Below are positions 1 to 8,859 of a DNA stretch of 64,000 nt, piece after piece (positions within the stretch are counted from its first letter, which is position 1; the number at the start of each line of letters is the position of its first letter). The notes under the pieces were generated by a model. It searched no databases. It saw only the letters and a list, made by a program, of their open reading frames with translations, and was not told the origin of the DNA. Location: the NCBI RefSeq assembly GCF_002975435.1, contig NZ_PCPT01000001.1, positions 124,001 through 188,000 on the forward strand. Reading direction: 5' to 3'. The DNA comes from Arthrobacter sp. MYb227 (GTDB lineage: Bacteria; Actinomycetota; Actinomycetes; Actinomycetales; Micrococcaceae). The translations under genes were made by a program, and so were the position numbers.

Positions 1-46
1 CGACCTTTCAACCATCATCAGTCCGGAACGTCCGGACCTGAGATCC

Positions 47-89
47 AACTTCTACGTCTCGTAGAAGTTCATTTCTACCCACTGTAGAA
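47..89. promoter_or_regulatory. Two BlaI-like operator palindromes
   Basis: Two inverted repeats share the core TTCTAC-N5-GTAGAA. The first has 9-bp arms (47-55 and 61-69, AACTTCTAC/GTAGAAGTT) and the second has 6-bp arms (73-78 and 84-89). Their centres are 23 bp apart, about two helical turns. They lie 110-150 bp upstream of a BlaI-family repressor gene; BlaI/MecI proteins bind dyads containing TACA/TGTA-type half-sites, so autoregulation is the natural inference. The symmetry is seen directly; the binding is inferred. Confidence 0.6.
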
Positions 90-128
90 CATTTTCCTCA
101 AACACTGTAAACTTGGGTTAGCGAAAGG

Positions 129-181
129 TTCGAAACACCTGACGCCGAACACTGCGCATCATGCCGTGTTCATGTTTCGAA
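129..181 (+). promoter_or_regulatory. Nested inverted repeats in the blaI leader
   Basis: An outer repeat TTCGAAACA (129-137) pairs with TGTTTCGAA (173-181), and an inner repeat GAACAC (147-152) pairs with GTGTTC (166-171). Together they could fold into one long interrupted hairpin that ends just before the ribosome-binding region of the repressor gene. It could be an RNA structure or another protein-binding dyad; nothing in the sequence decides which. Confidence 0.4.
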
Positions 182-198
182 TGTGTTAGGAAATTAGA

Positions 199-573
199 TT
201 GGCCACTCTTGGCGACCTTGAACGATCAGTAATGGATCTTCTTTGGGACTCGGTACCCCCCCTCACGGCCAACGAACTACGCGATAAGCTCGCCGAACCC
301 GGTGACGTCGCAGGTAAAGAACTTGCAGTGACCACGGTTCTCACCGTCCTTGCACGTTTAGAAAAAAAGGGCCTCGTTGCCCGCGAACGCGATATTCGTC
401 CACACCGCTACACCTCGGTTACTAGCCGTGAAGAACACACAGTTGCTCTCATGAATGAAGCACTTGGCACCGTCTTGGATCGCGAAGCAGTGCTGGCACG
501 ATTCATTGGCGGCATATCCGCCGAAGAAGCGCAGTCATTGCGTCAACTTCTAGACTCGCCGCACAACGCCTAA
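199..573 (+). CDS. BlaI/MecI/CopY-family transcriptional repressor
   Basis: A 124-residue winged-helix repressor. The N-terminal half fits the BlaI/Penicillinase_R family: a start-proximal LGDLE...VMDLLW helix, the TTVLTVLARLEKKGLVARE recognition helix and wing, then RPHRYTSV leading to a C-terminal dimerisation helix. It opens with TTG at 199, preceded by AGGA about 8 nt upstream. The gene immediately downstream encodes an M56 peptidase, the usual sensor partner that cleaves such repressors in beta-lactam or cell-wall stress responses. Regulation is probably autogenous through the palindromes at 47-89. No beta-lactamase or PBP2a gene is adjacent, so the regulon is unknown; respiratory genes are controlled by BlaI in mycobacteria, which is an alternative. 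Confidence 0.9.
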   Translation: MATLGDLERSVMDLLWDSVPPLTANELRDKLAEPGDVAGKELAVTTVLTVLARLEKKGLVARERDIRPHRYTSVTSREEHTVALMNEALGTVLDREAVLARFIGGISAEEAQSLRQLLDSPHNA

Positions 574-597
574 GCGCTCCCCTAACGGCCGAGCGCG

Positions 598-1557
598 GTG
601 CTGCTGACCTCATACATCTTGGCGGGCTTGGCCATCTTATTGGCATGGCCTATACCCGTCATGCTTTCGCGTGCCCGCTGGAGCACGCGTTCGCCATTTG
701 CGGCAATGATTCTCTGGCAGTCGATCGCACTGGCAGGTGGCCTGTCGATGATCGGCGCACTGCTTTTTTGGGGGTTGAACCCCATGGGCAATACGCTCAT
801 CTCCTCGTTGATCTCGGGCGTAAAGCTCGTACTAGGTGACCCGAACGTCAATTCCCCAGGAACCGTACACATCTTTGCCTTGAGTACAGCGGCATTGCTG
901 GGATTTCACCTGGTGCTGACATTGATTCGGGCGGCATGGCGAATTACCAGACAACGAGCCAAACACCGGCACATCCTCTCCCTCCTTTCGGAGAAATCCC
1001 CCACCGACCCAACAACGTTAGTTTTGGATCATGAAACGCCGGTAGCATACTGTTTGCCAAGTTTCAGTGGCTCTGTCACCGTTCTATCCCGTGGCCTCGT
1101 TAAACAACTGACCGAAGACGAGTTACGTGCGGTCATGGCCCACGAACGCGCCCACCTCGATCAGCGGCACGATCTATTGTTGCTGGCCTTTACCTCCTGG
1201 AATGATGCACTGCCTTGGCTCCCAACCTCAAAATTGTCCTTGGCTGCGGTTCAGGAGCTAGTCGAAATGCTTGCCGACGATGCCGCCTTACGCGAAGTTG
1301 AACCAAAGACGCTTTTGCGGGCCTTATTGACCGTGGCAACCGGGGCGCTTGGCGCACCCGCCACACCCAATGCCGCACTGCCCCCGGAGGGAGCCCCGGG
1401 AGGCCCCACCGAGGAGTTGTCATCACGCAGGCTCAAGCGCTTACTCACCGTTCAACCACAACTCGGTGGTGGCCTGCGCGCCACGATTATCGCAGGCGCC
1501 TTGTTCTTAATAGCTCTTCCTACCACGCTGGTTATTGTCCCCGGATTCTTTGAGTAG
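598..1557 (+). CDS. M56-family membrane metallopeptidase (BlaR1/MecR1-like)
   Basis: A 319-residue integral membrane zinc protease. Hydrophobic segments lie near residues 2-22, 38-58, 92-112 and 296-314. The zinc motif HERAH is at 182-186, with a plausible third ligand in EMLADD near 223-228. It lacks the large extracellular penicillin-binding domain of true BlaR1, so it resembles the shorter Rv1845c-type partners of actinobacterial BlaI. It starts with GTG 24 bp after the repressor stop, with no strong Shine-Dalgarno, which suggests translation coupled to blaI. The expected role is signal-dependent proteolysis of the cognate repressor; the signal cannot be deduced. Confidence 0.85.
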   Translation: MLLTSYILAGLAILLAWPIPVMLSRARWSTRSPFAAMILWQSIALAGGLSMIGALLFWGLNPMGNTLISSLISGVKLVLGDPNVNSPGTVHIFALSTAALLGFHLVLTLIRAAWRITRQRAKHRHILSLLSEKSPTDPTTLVLDHETPVAYCLPSFSGSVTVLSRGLVKQLTEDELRAVMAHERAHLDQRHDLLLLAFTSWNDALPWLPTSKLSLAAVQELVEMLADDAALREVEPKTLLRALLTVATGALGAPATPNAALPPEGAPGGPTEELSSRRLKRLLTVQPQLGGGLRATIIAGALFLIALPTTLVIVPGFFE

Positions 1558-1622
1558 CCGCTAACTTCACTGCCGCGACACAGAATAGTTGCGAACCAAC
1601 CGCGAACGACTCAAACGCAGTC

Positions 1623-1745
1623 TCAGTATTCGGCTCCGGAATCGAAGAATACCGATAATCCGCCGGAGAGCAAGAAGCCGCCCAAAAGAACTATGGCTAC
1701 GGTAATGCATGAAATGGTCACAACCATTTTCTTATGCTCGGTCAT
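1623..1745 (-). CDS. Small single-pass membrane protein (40 aa)
   Basis: A short minus-strand frame begins with ATG at 1745 and ends with TGA at 1623. It is preceded by a near-ideal AGAAGGA ribosome-binding site 4-5 nt upstream. The 40-residue product has a basic N-terminus (MTEHKK), one hydrophobic helix (about residues 8-33, including a Cys at 13 and GG/SGG motifs) and an acidic C-terminal tail. This is the pattern of a genuine small membrane protein. Its function is unknown. It is convergent with the M56 peptidase gene, and it lies upstream of nothing else on its strand within the window. Overlapping plus-strand frames at 1709-1928 have no comparable start signal. Confidence 0.6.
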   Translation of the reverse strand: MTEHKKMVVTISCITVAIVLLGGFLLSGGLSVFFDSGAEY

Positions 1746-1953
1746 TTGTTCCTTCTTATTTATTCTGCTGGATCATTTTTTGTACTCAAACGCGTACGAC
1801 TAGCGGTTCCGCATGGTGCTTTCTCGGTACGTTCGAAGGGCATACCCAAGAAGCGTACTCAATACCCACGAGCACCGCTTATTTCATTCGTTCCTCTACG
1901 TTTCGCTGAGGCTTCCTCCACGAGTTAAAGCCTCGCCAGGATTTGTTTGAAAC

Positions 1954-2001
1954 ACTAAAGGTGTGGCAGATTTTCATCAGAAAACCTGCCACACCTTTAG
2001 T
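1954..2001 (-). terminator. Terminator downstream of parE
   Basis: A 16-bp perfect inverted repeat (1954-1969 and 1986-2001, ACTAAAGGTGTGGCAG) flanks a 16-nt loop, directly beyond the parE stop at 2015. It is followed by TTTTT on the plus strand and could also act for that strand. Confidence 0.75.
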
Positions 2002-2014
2002 ATTTTTCTAGAAC

Positions 2015-4120
2015 CTAAGCGTCAATCCGGTCTCGTTCCAGCCCTTCGGCACCGGCGATAATGAATTCCTTACGTGGAGCCACGTCCGAGCCCATAAGCA
2101 AATCAAAAACACGCTCGGCACTTTCCGCTTGAGCCAGCCCCACACGACGCAGGGTGCGGTGACGCGGATCCATAGTGGTCTCAGCCAGCTGATCGGCATC
2201 CATCTCACCAAGACCCTTATAACGCTGCAATGGCTCCTTATAACGCTTCCCTGCAGCCGCAAGGGCATCAAGCACCTGATGCATCTCCGCTTCCGAGTAG
2301 GTGTAGATCATCTCGTTCGCTTTAGCTCCCGGGTTGATCACTTCAATACGATGCAATGGTGGCACCGCGGCATACACGCGGCCATGTTCAATCATCGGGC
2401 GCATGTACCGGAAGAACAAAGTGAGAAGCAGGGTACGAATATGTGCACCATCGACGTCGGCATCGGTCATCAGCACCACTTTGCCGTAACGAGCCGCCGA
2501 AATATCAAAGCTACGTCCCGATCCGGCACCAATCACCTGAATCATTGCCGCGCATTCGGCGTTCGAAAGCATATCGGCAACCGAAGCCTTCTGTACGTTC
2601 AGGATCTTGCCACGAATAGGCAGCAACGCTTGGAAGTCCGAGGAGCGCGCAAGCTTTGCAGTACCCAGGGCGCTGTCACCCTCGACGATAAATAGTTCGG
2701 AACGCGCAACATCATTGCTACGGCAATCTGCAAGCTTCGTTGGAAGCGATGAAGTCTCCAGCGCGTTCTTACGGCGCTGGGTTTCCTTATGCACGCGTGC
2801 CGAAACTCGCGACTTCATTTCGCTGACAATTTTTTCAAGTAGCATCGCTGCCTGAGTCTTGTCCCCGCGCGTTGTTGCATTGAGCTGCGCAGTGAGTGCC
2901 TTTTCAACAACCTTAGAAACAATTTGGCGCACCGCGGAGGTTCCCAAAATTTCCTTGGTCTGGCCTTCAAATTGCGGTTCGGCAAGGCGTACAGTAAGTA
3001 CGGCTGTCAGCCCGGCGCTCACATCGTCTTTTTCGATCTTGTCATTACCGACCTTGAGCTTACGAGAGTTAGCTTCGATGACCTTGCGGAAAGTTTTGAG
3101 CAAAGCCTGCTCAAAACCCGTCTGGTGGGTTCCGCCCTTGGGCGTGGAAATAATGTTGACGAAGGTGCGCACACTGGTTTCATAACCAATTCCCCAGCGC
3201 AGGGCTAGGTCAACATCGCAGACTCGTTCAACGTCGGTAATCTTACTGTGACCTGATTCATCGATCACTGGAACCGATTCCTTGAACGTTCCCGAGCCAT
3301 GGAAACGCCAAATGTCGGTTACTGCAGCATCGTTGGAAAGATACTCGACAAATTCGGAGATTCCACCATCGTGGTGGAATACCTCTTCAAAGCTTCCCTC
3401 GGCGCCTTCGGTATCGGGCAGTCGACGCTCATCACGCAGGGTAATTTTCAGCCCCGGCACCAAGAACGAGGTCTGCCGAGCACGGGTCTGCAGCTCGGTA
3501 TAGGAAAATTTGGCATCCGGGGTGAAAATCTGGCGGTCAGCCCAGTAACGCACGCGCGTACCTGTAACTCCACGTTTGGCCTTACCCACAACATCAAGTA
3601 CCGAAGCATCGGAGAACGGTTCAAAGGGTGCATCCGGTGTCGGCTTACCCGCATCCTTGAAACGTCCTGGCTCACCGCGACGGAACTGCATTCCATAGGT
3701 TTTGCCGCCGCGGTCCACCTGAACCTCAAGTCTGGAGGATAGTGCGTTCACTACCGAGGCACCAACACCGTGGAGTCCACCGGAAGCCGTGTAGGAGCCG
3801 CCACCAAATTTGCCACCGGCGTGAAGCTTGGTGAAAACCACCTCAACACCAGATAATCCGGTCTTGGGTTCGATATCTACGGGAATACCGCGACCGTCAT
3901 CGTGAATTTCCACGGAGCCATCCGGATGCAAAATAATATTGATGCTCTGCCCATGACCGGCTAGGGCCTCGTCAACAGAGTTATCAATAATCTCCCACAG
4001 GCAGTGCATGAGTCCACGCGAGTCGGTGGAGCCGATGTACATGCCTGGGCGCTTGCGAACCGCCTCGAGACCCTCTAGGACAGAGAGGTGTCGAGCGTTG
4101 TAGTCATTGGTGATGGCCAC
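2015..4120 (-). CDS. parE: DNA topoisomerase IV subunit B (type IIA topoisomerase ATPase)
   Basis: A 701-residue GyrB/ParE-family subunit that hydrolyses ATP to drive strand passage during chromosome decatenation. Visible in order are the GHKL ATPase motifs (DNSVDEALAG, DDGRGIP, GGLHGVGASVVNA), the transducer, and the TOPRIM motifs EGDSA and DADVDG. The ParE rather than GyrB assignment rests on location beside sigA instead of dnaA-recF and on EGDSALGTAKLARSSDFQALLPIRGK-type TOPRIM spacing; no parC is in view. I chose GTG at 4120 because GAGGAG lies 10 nt upstream and the protein then begins VAITNDYNARHLSVLEG like homologues. An in-frame ATG at 4183 would add 21 unlikely residues. Confidence 0.88.
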   Translation of the reverse strand: MAITNDYNARHLSVLEGLEAVRKRPGMYIGSTDSRGLMHCLWEIIDNSVDEALAGHGQSINIILHPDGSVEIHDDGRGIPVDIEPKTGLSGVEVVFTKLHAGGKFGGGSYTASGGLHGVGASVVNALSSRLEVQVDRGGKTYGMQFRRGEPGRFKDAGKPTPDAPFEPFSDASVLDVVGKAKRGVTGTRVRYWADRQIFTPDAKFSYTELQTRARQTSFLVPGLKITLRDERRLPDTEGAEGSFEEVFHHDGGISEFVEYLSNDAAVTDIWRFHGSGTFKESVPVIDESGHSKITDVERVCDVDLALRWGIGYETSVRTFVNIISTPKGGTHQTGFEQALLKTFRKVIEANSRKLKVGNDKIEKDDVSAGLTAVLTVRLAEPQFEGQTKEILGTSAVRQIVSKVVEKALTAQLNATTRGDKTQAAMLLEKIVSEMKSRVSARVHKETQRRKNALETSSLPTKLADCRSNDVARSELFIVEGDSALGTAKLARSSDFQALLPIRGKILNVQKASVADMLSNAECAAMIQVIGAGSGRSFDISAARYGKVVLMTDADVDGAHIRTLLLTLFFRYMRPMIEHGRVYAAVPPLHRIEVINPGAKANEMIYTYSEAEMHQVLDALAAAGKRYKEPLQRYKGLGEMDADQLAETTMDPRHRTLRRVGLAQAESAERVFDLLMGSDVAPRKEFIIAGAEGLERDRIDA

Positions 4121-4320
4121 GGTTTTAGTACTCCTCAAAAACGTCGGAACGACGCTATCCACAATAGTGCCCATCCCTGTCAATTCGCGTTTCGTAGCCC
4201 GTCAATGAGCCACAGCTCACCTGCCATGGGGCTACGCGGTGAGCGAAAGAGCGGATATTGGCGAAGAAAAACGGCAAATTACTGGTTGTATTAGGTACAC
4301 ATCAAAAGAAGGAGGTCATC

Positions 4321-4545
4321 ATGACATCGACAACGGTAACCCGACAGTTGAATGCTCTCGATCGTTGCGACCGCTGCGGAGCACAAGCCTTTGTGCGTGC
4401 GGTACTGGAGACCTCCGGAGGCGAACTATTCTTCTGCGGTCACCATGCTCGCGCAGTTGAAGCAAAACTTCGCCCCTTGACCATTGAATGGCAAGACGAG
4501 ACGGCTCGACTTTACGAAAAGCCTGTCTACGACGACGAGGACTAA
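4321..4545 (+). CDS. DUF7455 small zinc-ribbon-like protein
   Basis: A 74-residue protein with an almost perfect AAGGAGGT ribosome-binding site (4309-4316) before ATG 4321. Cys16-x2-Cys19 and Cys39-x-His41 form a likely zinc-binding knuckle. The tail is acidic (YDDED). This family (DUF7455) is recurrently found next to the principal sigma factor gene in actinobacteria, as here, where it sits between parE and sigA and diverges from parE. Its function is not established; by position and zinc site it may act with nucleic acid or the transcription machinery, which is inference only. Confidence 0.82.
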   Translation: MTSTTVTRQLNALDRCDRCGAQAFVRAVLETSGGELFFCGHHARAVEAKLRPLTIEWQDETARLYEKPVYDDED

Positions 4546-4595
4546 TCAGCGTCTTTAGCGGTAGTACCCGTTTCACCACTAAAGACTGTGTAGCA

Positions 4596-4640
4596 AAACA
4601 GGTTGGGCTCCGGCGAAAATCGCCGGAGCCCAACCTGTTT
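4596..4640. terminator. Bidirectional terminator, 20-bp perfect stem
   Basis: The arm at 4596-4615 is a perfect inverted repeat of 4621-4640 with a 5-nt AAAAT loop. It lies between the convergent DUF7455 and sigA genes. Confidence 0.8.
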
Positions 4641-4671
4641 AATGCCTACGAATACCGCTGGGCTTAATGCG

Positions 4672-4727
4672 AAAACGCCGGTTGGGGATTTCCACATAAT
4701 TGTTTGGAAACCACCAACCGGCGTTTT
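4672..4727 (-). terminator. Terminator of sigA
   Basis: AAAACGCCGGTTGG (4672-4685) pairs with CCAACCGGCGTTTT (4714-4727), with a partial inner stem (GGAAACC/GGATTTCC-like). It ends in a T-run on the minus strand, 12 bp past the sigA stop. Confidence 0.8.
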
Positions 4728-4739
4728 GGGTTTTAACTC

Positions 4740-5939
4740 TTAGTCGAGGTAGTCACGCAAGACCTGTGAGCGCGACGGGTGGCGCAGCTTCGACATGGTC
4801 TTTGATTCAATCTGGCGAATACGTTCACGGGTAACACCGTAAACCTTGCCAATCTCATCCAAGGTCTTGGGCTGACCATCGGTCAAACCAAAGCGCATTG
4901 CTACAACGCCAGCCTCGCGCTCGGAGAGCGTATCGAGAACCGAATGAAGTTGTTCCTGCAACAAGGTAAAGGAAACCGCATCCGCCGGAACTACTGCTTC
5001 GGAGTCTTCAATCAGGTCACCGAATTCCGAGTCTCCGTCCTCACCCAGCGGGGTGTGTAGGGAGATTGGCTCGCGACCGTACTTCTGGACCTCGACAACC
5101 TTTTCCGGGGTCATGTCCAATTCCTTGGCCAATTCTTCCGGGGTTGGTTCGCGACCCAAGTCCTGCAACATCTGGCGCTGGACGCGTGCAAGCTTGTTGA
5201 TAACCTCAACCATGTGTACCGGAATACGAATGGTACGAGCCTGGTCGGCCATCGCACGGGTAATTGCCTGACGGATCCACCAAGTTGCGTAGGTGGAGAA
5301 CTTAAAGCCCTTGGTGTAGTCGAACTTCTCAACTGCACGGATCAGGCCAAGGTTGCCTTCCTGGATCAAGTCAAGGAAGAGCATGCCACGCCCGGTGTAG
5401 CGCTTTGCAAGCGATACAACGAGTCGGAGGTTGGCTTCAAGAAGGTGGTTCTTGGCGATCTTTCCATCATGGATGATCTGCTCATAGTCCCAGCGCAAGC
5501 GCTTTTCCATCTTGCCGTCGTCAGCCATGAGCTTCTCATTGGCAAATAGACCAGCTTCGATGCGAAGCGCAAGATCGACTTCCTGCTCTGCATTAAGCAG
5601 AGCAACCTTACCGATCTGCTTCAGGTAGTCCTTGACCGGGTCTGCTGTGGCACCGGCGACCATGACCTGCTGCTGCGGGGCATCGTCTTCGTCTGCCGTG
5701 AGCACGAAGCCCTTGGAGTTTTCGTCACGCTTAGGTGCCGCCGGAGTCTCGTCAGCATCCTCGTCCAAGTCTGCTTCTTCGACTTCGGTCTCAACATCGG
5801 CCTTGACAGCCTTGGCACGGGACTTGGCCGGAGCCTTTTTTGCCGGAGCCTTCTTTGCAGGGGCCGCCTTGGCAGCCACTACCTTTGCCTCGGCAGCGTC
5901 CTCAGCCTGGCTATTGGTGGTCGTCTCAGAAGATGACAC
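4740..5939 (-). CDS. sigA: Primary RNA polymerase sigma factor
   Basis: A 399-residue group 1 sigma-70 factor that directs core RNA polymerase to housekeeping promoters. The N-terminal ~85 residues are low-complexity (repeated AKKAPAK, then acidic), as in actinobacterial SigA/HrdB. Region 1.2 ([11 protein letters not shown]) follows, then the region 2.3-2.4 core ([29 protein letters not shown]), region 3, and the region 4.2 helix-turn-helix [19 protein letters not shown]. It starts with GTG at 5939, with AGAAAGG 6 nt upstream. A TTGACA hexamer in the upstream 100 bp is a possible -35, but I found no convincing matching -10. The gene is convergent with DUF7455. Confidence 0.97.
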   Translation of the reverse strand: MSSSETTTNSQAEDAAEAKVVAAKAAPAKKAPAKKAPAKSRAKAVKADVETEVEEADLDEDADETPAAPKRDENSKGFVLTADEDDAPQQQVMVAGATADPVKDYLKQIGKVALLNAEQEVDLALRIEAGLFANEKLMADDGKMEKRLRWDYEQIIHDGKIAKNHLLEANLRLVVSLAKRYTGRGMLFLDLIQEGNLGLIRAVEKFDYTKGFKFSTYATWWIRQAITRAMADQARTIRIPVHMVEVINKLARVQRQMLQDLGREPTPEELAKELDMTPEKVVEVQKYGREPISLHTPLGEDGDSEFGDLIEDSEAVVPADAVSFTLLQEQLHSVLDTLSEREAGVVAMRFGLTDGQPKTLDEIGKVYGVTRERIRQIESKTMSKLRHPSRSQVLRDYLD

Positions 5940-6235
5940 GAAATACCTTTCTCACGGTTCGTCCGCGATGCCACCTACCGGTAACACCACTATGACCCTG
6001 TCAAGTCCGCGTCCCACCTTTGAAGGCGAGTCGAGAAAAGAGGGTCTGCGTAATAGAACGCCCTAATCCCGCCATTTGTTCCCTTACGAGTTATCGAAGG
6101 GTACTGCCGCTAAGCAATGGATCACGAACCCAACCGGGTCTGCTGCTTAATAGTGTCTCACGTTTCACCGGCCGCAACTTGCACACACGGGCATTTTTGC
6201 CAAGAGATTTACCCGACAAAGCACTGTGTTTTCCG

Positions 6236-7393
6236 TCAAGCGCTCATTTGCCCGTCGAGTTTGCGATGCCAAGCCTTCACCGGATCCGCGACCCACAGTG
6301 GCATTTCCCCGGTTTCAAGTAGTCTCATGAGTAGTTGTGCCAAGCGATACTCGTTGTCAATCCGCAGTGCGGCCCTGAACAAGGCAAGCGCACTACTACC
6401 ACGACCCTTGGCCCATTCAATCCATCCCAATAGACACAGCAGGGCAGCATGATCCGTACCCGCAGCAATACCTAACAGATCCCGGCAGATATACCAGAGC
6501 CGTTCCAAGCGTTCCCAATCTGGGCAGAGCTGCGAGGTTCCCAACAAGAACTCCGAGAAGTCTTGTGAAGCCTCACCGAATTCCGTGGCACGCAGGATCT
6601 CGTCCATAGCCGTAAATGCCGATTTCTCGCCCCGCCCTGCTAGATACGGGAGCAAATCACGCAATGTCTTATCGTGCAAAGAGGCAAGTAATGCTGCCGA
6701 AAGAGAGGCTTGGAAACGAATCTTCTTCTCCGCAATGGCTGGATCATCGCCGAGCAGATCGGCCCAAGAGGCAATCAAGGACTCCCTGCCGCCAAGCTCC
6801 GAAATTCCTTCAAGCTTCGCCTGAATCCCGTCCCGGATTATGTCCTTGTTCTCCCAGTCCTGCACTCCTCCCCCATCCCAAAGCTGGGTTGCGGGTGCCG
6901 AACCCGCCAACACCATGCGTAGGTGAGTTTCGGTCAAGGCAAGATCGGGAAGTGGGAAGCCTTCTGTGGGGCAGCATCTGGCGTCCATACAGAAATAGCT
7001 GTGCCAACGTTTGGTACCAACGTGCCAACCATCGCGCACTTTGAGCCCAGAAGCGGAGAAACTCGCTGCCAGATTTTTGAGCAATTCACCACGTGGTGGC
7101 CACTGTTGCGCATCGATCTGGGTAGCTCCGGTGTAAAACACAATGAACAATCCATCGGCGCGGGGAACCTTTTGAACGAGGTTTAGCATTTGGCGAACCC
7201 ATAATTCTTCTTCAGACTTGCCGTGGCTGGCCAGGGGAAGGTCCACACGCAGGGTTGCACACAGTCCGGCTTGTTGCAGGATCAGTAGGACCACCGAATT
7301 GCGTGGATAGAACCCCAAGGCATGGGGAATGTAGGCGAGCACCTCGTCGGGGGTTGCCATGGAAAAATTAGGTGCGGAGGCTGAAGTAGTCAT
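6236..7393 (-). CDS. DUF4192 domain-containing protein
   Basis: A cytoplasmic protein of about 385 residues of the actinobacterial DUF4192 family, recognised by its N-terminal signature (TPDEVLAYIPHALGFYPRNSVVLL) and the mid-protein TGATQ...WPPRGELL region; its biochemical function is unknown. The C-terminal part is helical and repeat-like (CLLGWIEWAKGRGSSALALFRAALRID), reminiscent of tetratricopeptide-type helices. I prefer ATG 7393, which has CGGA upstream; ATG at 7405 would add four residues (MLGY) without a ribosome-binding site. It is followed by a 300-bp spacer to sigA that holds the sigA promoter region and no gene. Confidence 0.8.
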   Translation of the reverse strand: MTTSASAPNFSMATPDEVLAYIPHALGFYPRNSVVLLILQQAGLCATLRVDLPLASHGKSEEELWVRQMLNLVQKVPRADGLFIVFYTGATQIDAQQWPPRGELLKNLAASFSASGLKVRDGWHVGTKRWHSYFCMDARCCPTEGFPLPDLALTETHLRMVLAGSAPATQLWDGGGVQDWENKDIIRDGIQAKLEGISELGGRESLIASWADLLGDDPAIAEKKIRFQASLSAALLASLHDKTLRDLLPYLAGRGEKSAFTAMDEILRATEFGEASQDFSEFLLGTSQLCPDWERLERLWYICRDLLGIAAGTDHAALLCLLGWIEWAKGRGSSALALFRAALRIDNEYRLAQLLMRLLETGEMPLWVADPVKAWHRKLDGQMSA

Positions 7394-7515
7394 GTATCCG
7401 AGCATGCTTCGGTCGCGGGTCTAGATCTTGGTGCCCGCGACGGGCTGTGGATTCTCGAAAGCCCATACCGCAGCGAGCTAGCTGTGTGGGAAAGTCTCAG
7501 CGTGGCAAGACGCAA

Positions 7516-8859
7516 TTATGCGTTGTCGTCCTCAATCGCATCCATATGATCAGGCTGAGCACTTTCGCCGCCCTGCGTGTCACGTGATTCCTGAGCCAAG
7601 GCAGCCTTTTTCTTACGCGCCTTGCTACGGGTAATGATCATGCCTGTAACACCGATGAGCATCACCAAAAATTGAAAGGATAGGGCAATTCTGAAGGCAT
7701 CCAAGGTGTAGAGTTCGGTTCCCTGCCCGGCCATCTGTTGCTGCATATCCATCAGCCATCCAATGACGTATACAGAGACCAGCGCGGCCAAGAACCCGCC
7801 AACATTCACAATTCCTGTGGCGGTGCCTATGACGTGTGGAGGATTAAACGTTCTAACAAAATCGAACCCAATCATTGAAGCCGGCCCACCCACTGCCATG
7901 CATACGATCAGAATAGTCAGCATCCATACCGGGGTCTGACCGGGCCACAGAATAACTATCAGCCAGGTTGCAGCAATGGCACCAATAATCCCGAAGGCAA
8001 TATTAGACCGTTGATTCGGGTAGCGGGCAACAGAGGCCCCAAGAATTGGTCCACAGACAATCGCAACGACGACAAAGATTGAAAGCAACCCGGAAGCCAT
8101 GGTTGGGGAGACACCCTGGCCAGAAACCAAGAATGGGTATCCCCAGGTAAGCAAGAAAACGTTCACGGTGAACTGCGTGGTGAAGTGAGTCCAAAATCCC
8201 AATCGGGTACCGGGTTCTTTCCATGCCTGGGAAAGTAGGACCTTCACTTTGTGTGGGGCGGCCTTGGGCTTATCATTTTTCGGACCGTCGCTCACCAAAA
8301 CCAGGGTCATGACCAACGCGAGCACAGAAAGCGCCGCGAGGCTAAGAAACGCTGGGGTCCAACTCCACAGGTGGAGTAGTGCAACAAAGGGAATGAGCGA
8401 AAGCAATTGACCCAGTTGACCCACCATGCCAGTGACCTGAGTGAGCATGGGAATTCGATAGCCGGAGAACCAATTGGGTAGCAACCTAATGACCGATACA
8501 AAGGTCATGGCATCCCCGGCACCAACAAAGAAACGCCCAACTAATCCGGCACTTACCGATCCGGCCATGGCAAGCAAGAGCTGCCCAATGATCATTAGCA
8601 CGGCTCCGCCGGCAATCATTCTTCGAGGTCCCCACCGGTCAACAAGGATCCCTACGGGAATCTGCAGCCCGGCGTAAACCACGAGTTGCACCACGGAAAA
8701 TGTGGCAAGGATAGAAGCTGTGGCGCTGAATCGTTCGGTAGCTTCAAGGCCAGCCACTCCAAAACTAGTGCGCTGAGTGACGGCGATGAGGTAGGCCCCA
8801 ACGCTTGCACCCCAAACCAGCCAGGATCGTGCGGAATCCAGATGGGTCGATGCGTGCAC
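7516..8859 (-). CDS. Major facilitator superfamily transporter
   Basis: A 447-residue permease with 12 predicted membrane helices and a lysine-rich cytoplasmic C-terminus (RSKARKKKAALAQ). The MFS motif A region appears as GILVDRWGPRR after helix 2, and an intracellular loop with repeated basic residues (KNDKPKAAPHK) separates the two halves. The substrate is not deducible. GTG 8859 overlaps the last base of the PAC2-family gene stop (TAGTG), a translation-coupling arrangement. The two are therefore probably co-expressed, though no functional link between a PAC2 chaperone-like protein and an MFS carrier is established. Confidence 0.88.
   Translation of the reverse strand: MHASTHLDSARSWLVWGASVGAYLIAVTQRTSFGVAGLEATERFSATASILATFSVVQLVVYAGLQIPVGILVDRWGPRRMIAGGAVLMIIGQLLLAMAGSVSAGLVGRFFVGAGDAMTFVSVIRLLPNWFSGYRIPMLTQVTGMVGQLGQLLSLIPFVALLHLWSWTPAFLSLAALSVLALVMTLVLVSDGPKNDKPKAAPHKVKVLLSQAWKEPGTRLGFWTHFTTQFTVNVFLLTWGYPFLVSGQGVSPTMASGLLSIFVVVAIVCGPILGASVARYPNQRSNIAFGIIGAIAATWLIVILWPGQTPVWMLTILIVCMAVGGPASMIGFDFVRTFNPPHVIGTATGIVNVGGFLAALVSVYVIGWLMDMQQQMAGQGTELYTLDAFRIALSFQFLVMLIGVTGMIITRSKARKKKAALAQESRDTQGGESAQPDHMDAIEDDNA

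Noticed and set aside
1709-1928. Plus-strand frames of 64-66 codons opposite the small membrane gene
   Set aside because: No ribosome-binding site or sensible composition; the minus-strand 40-codon gene is better supported.
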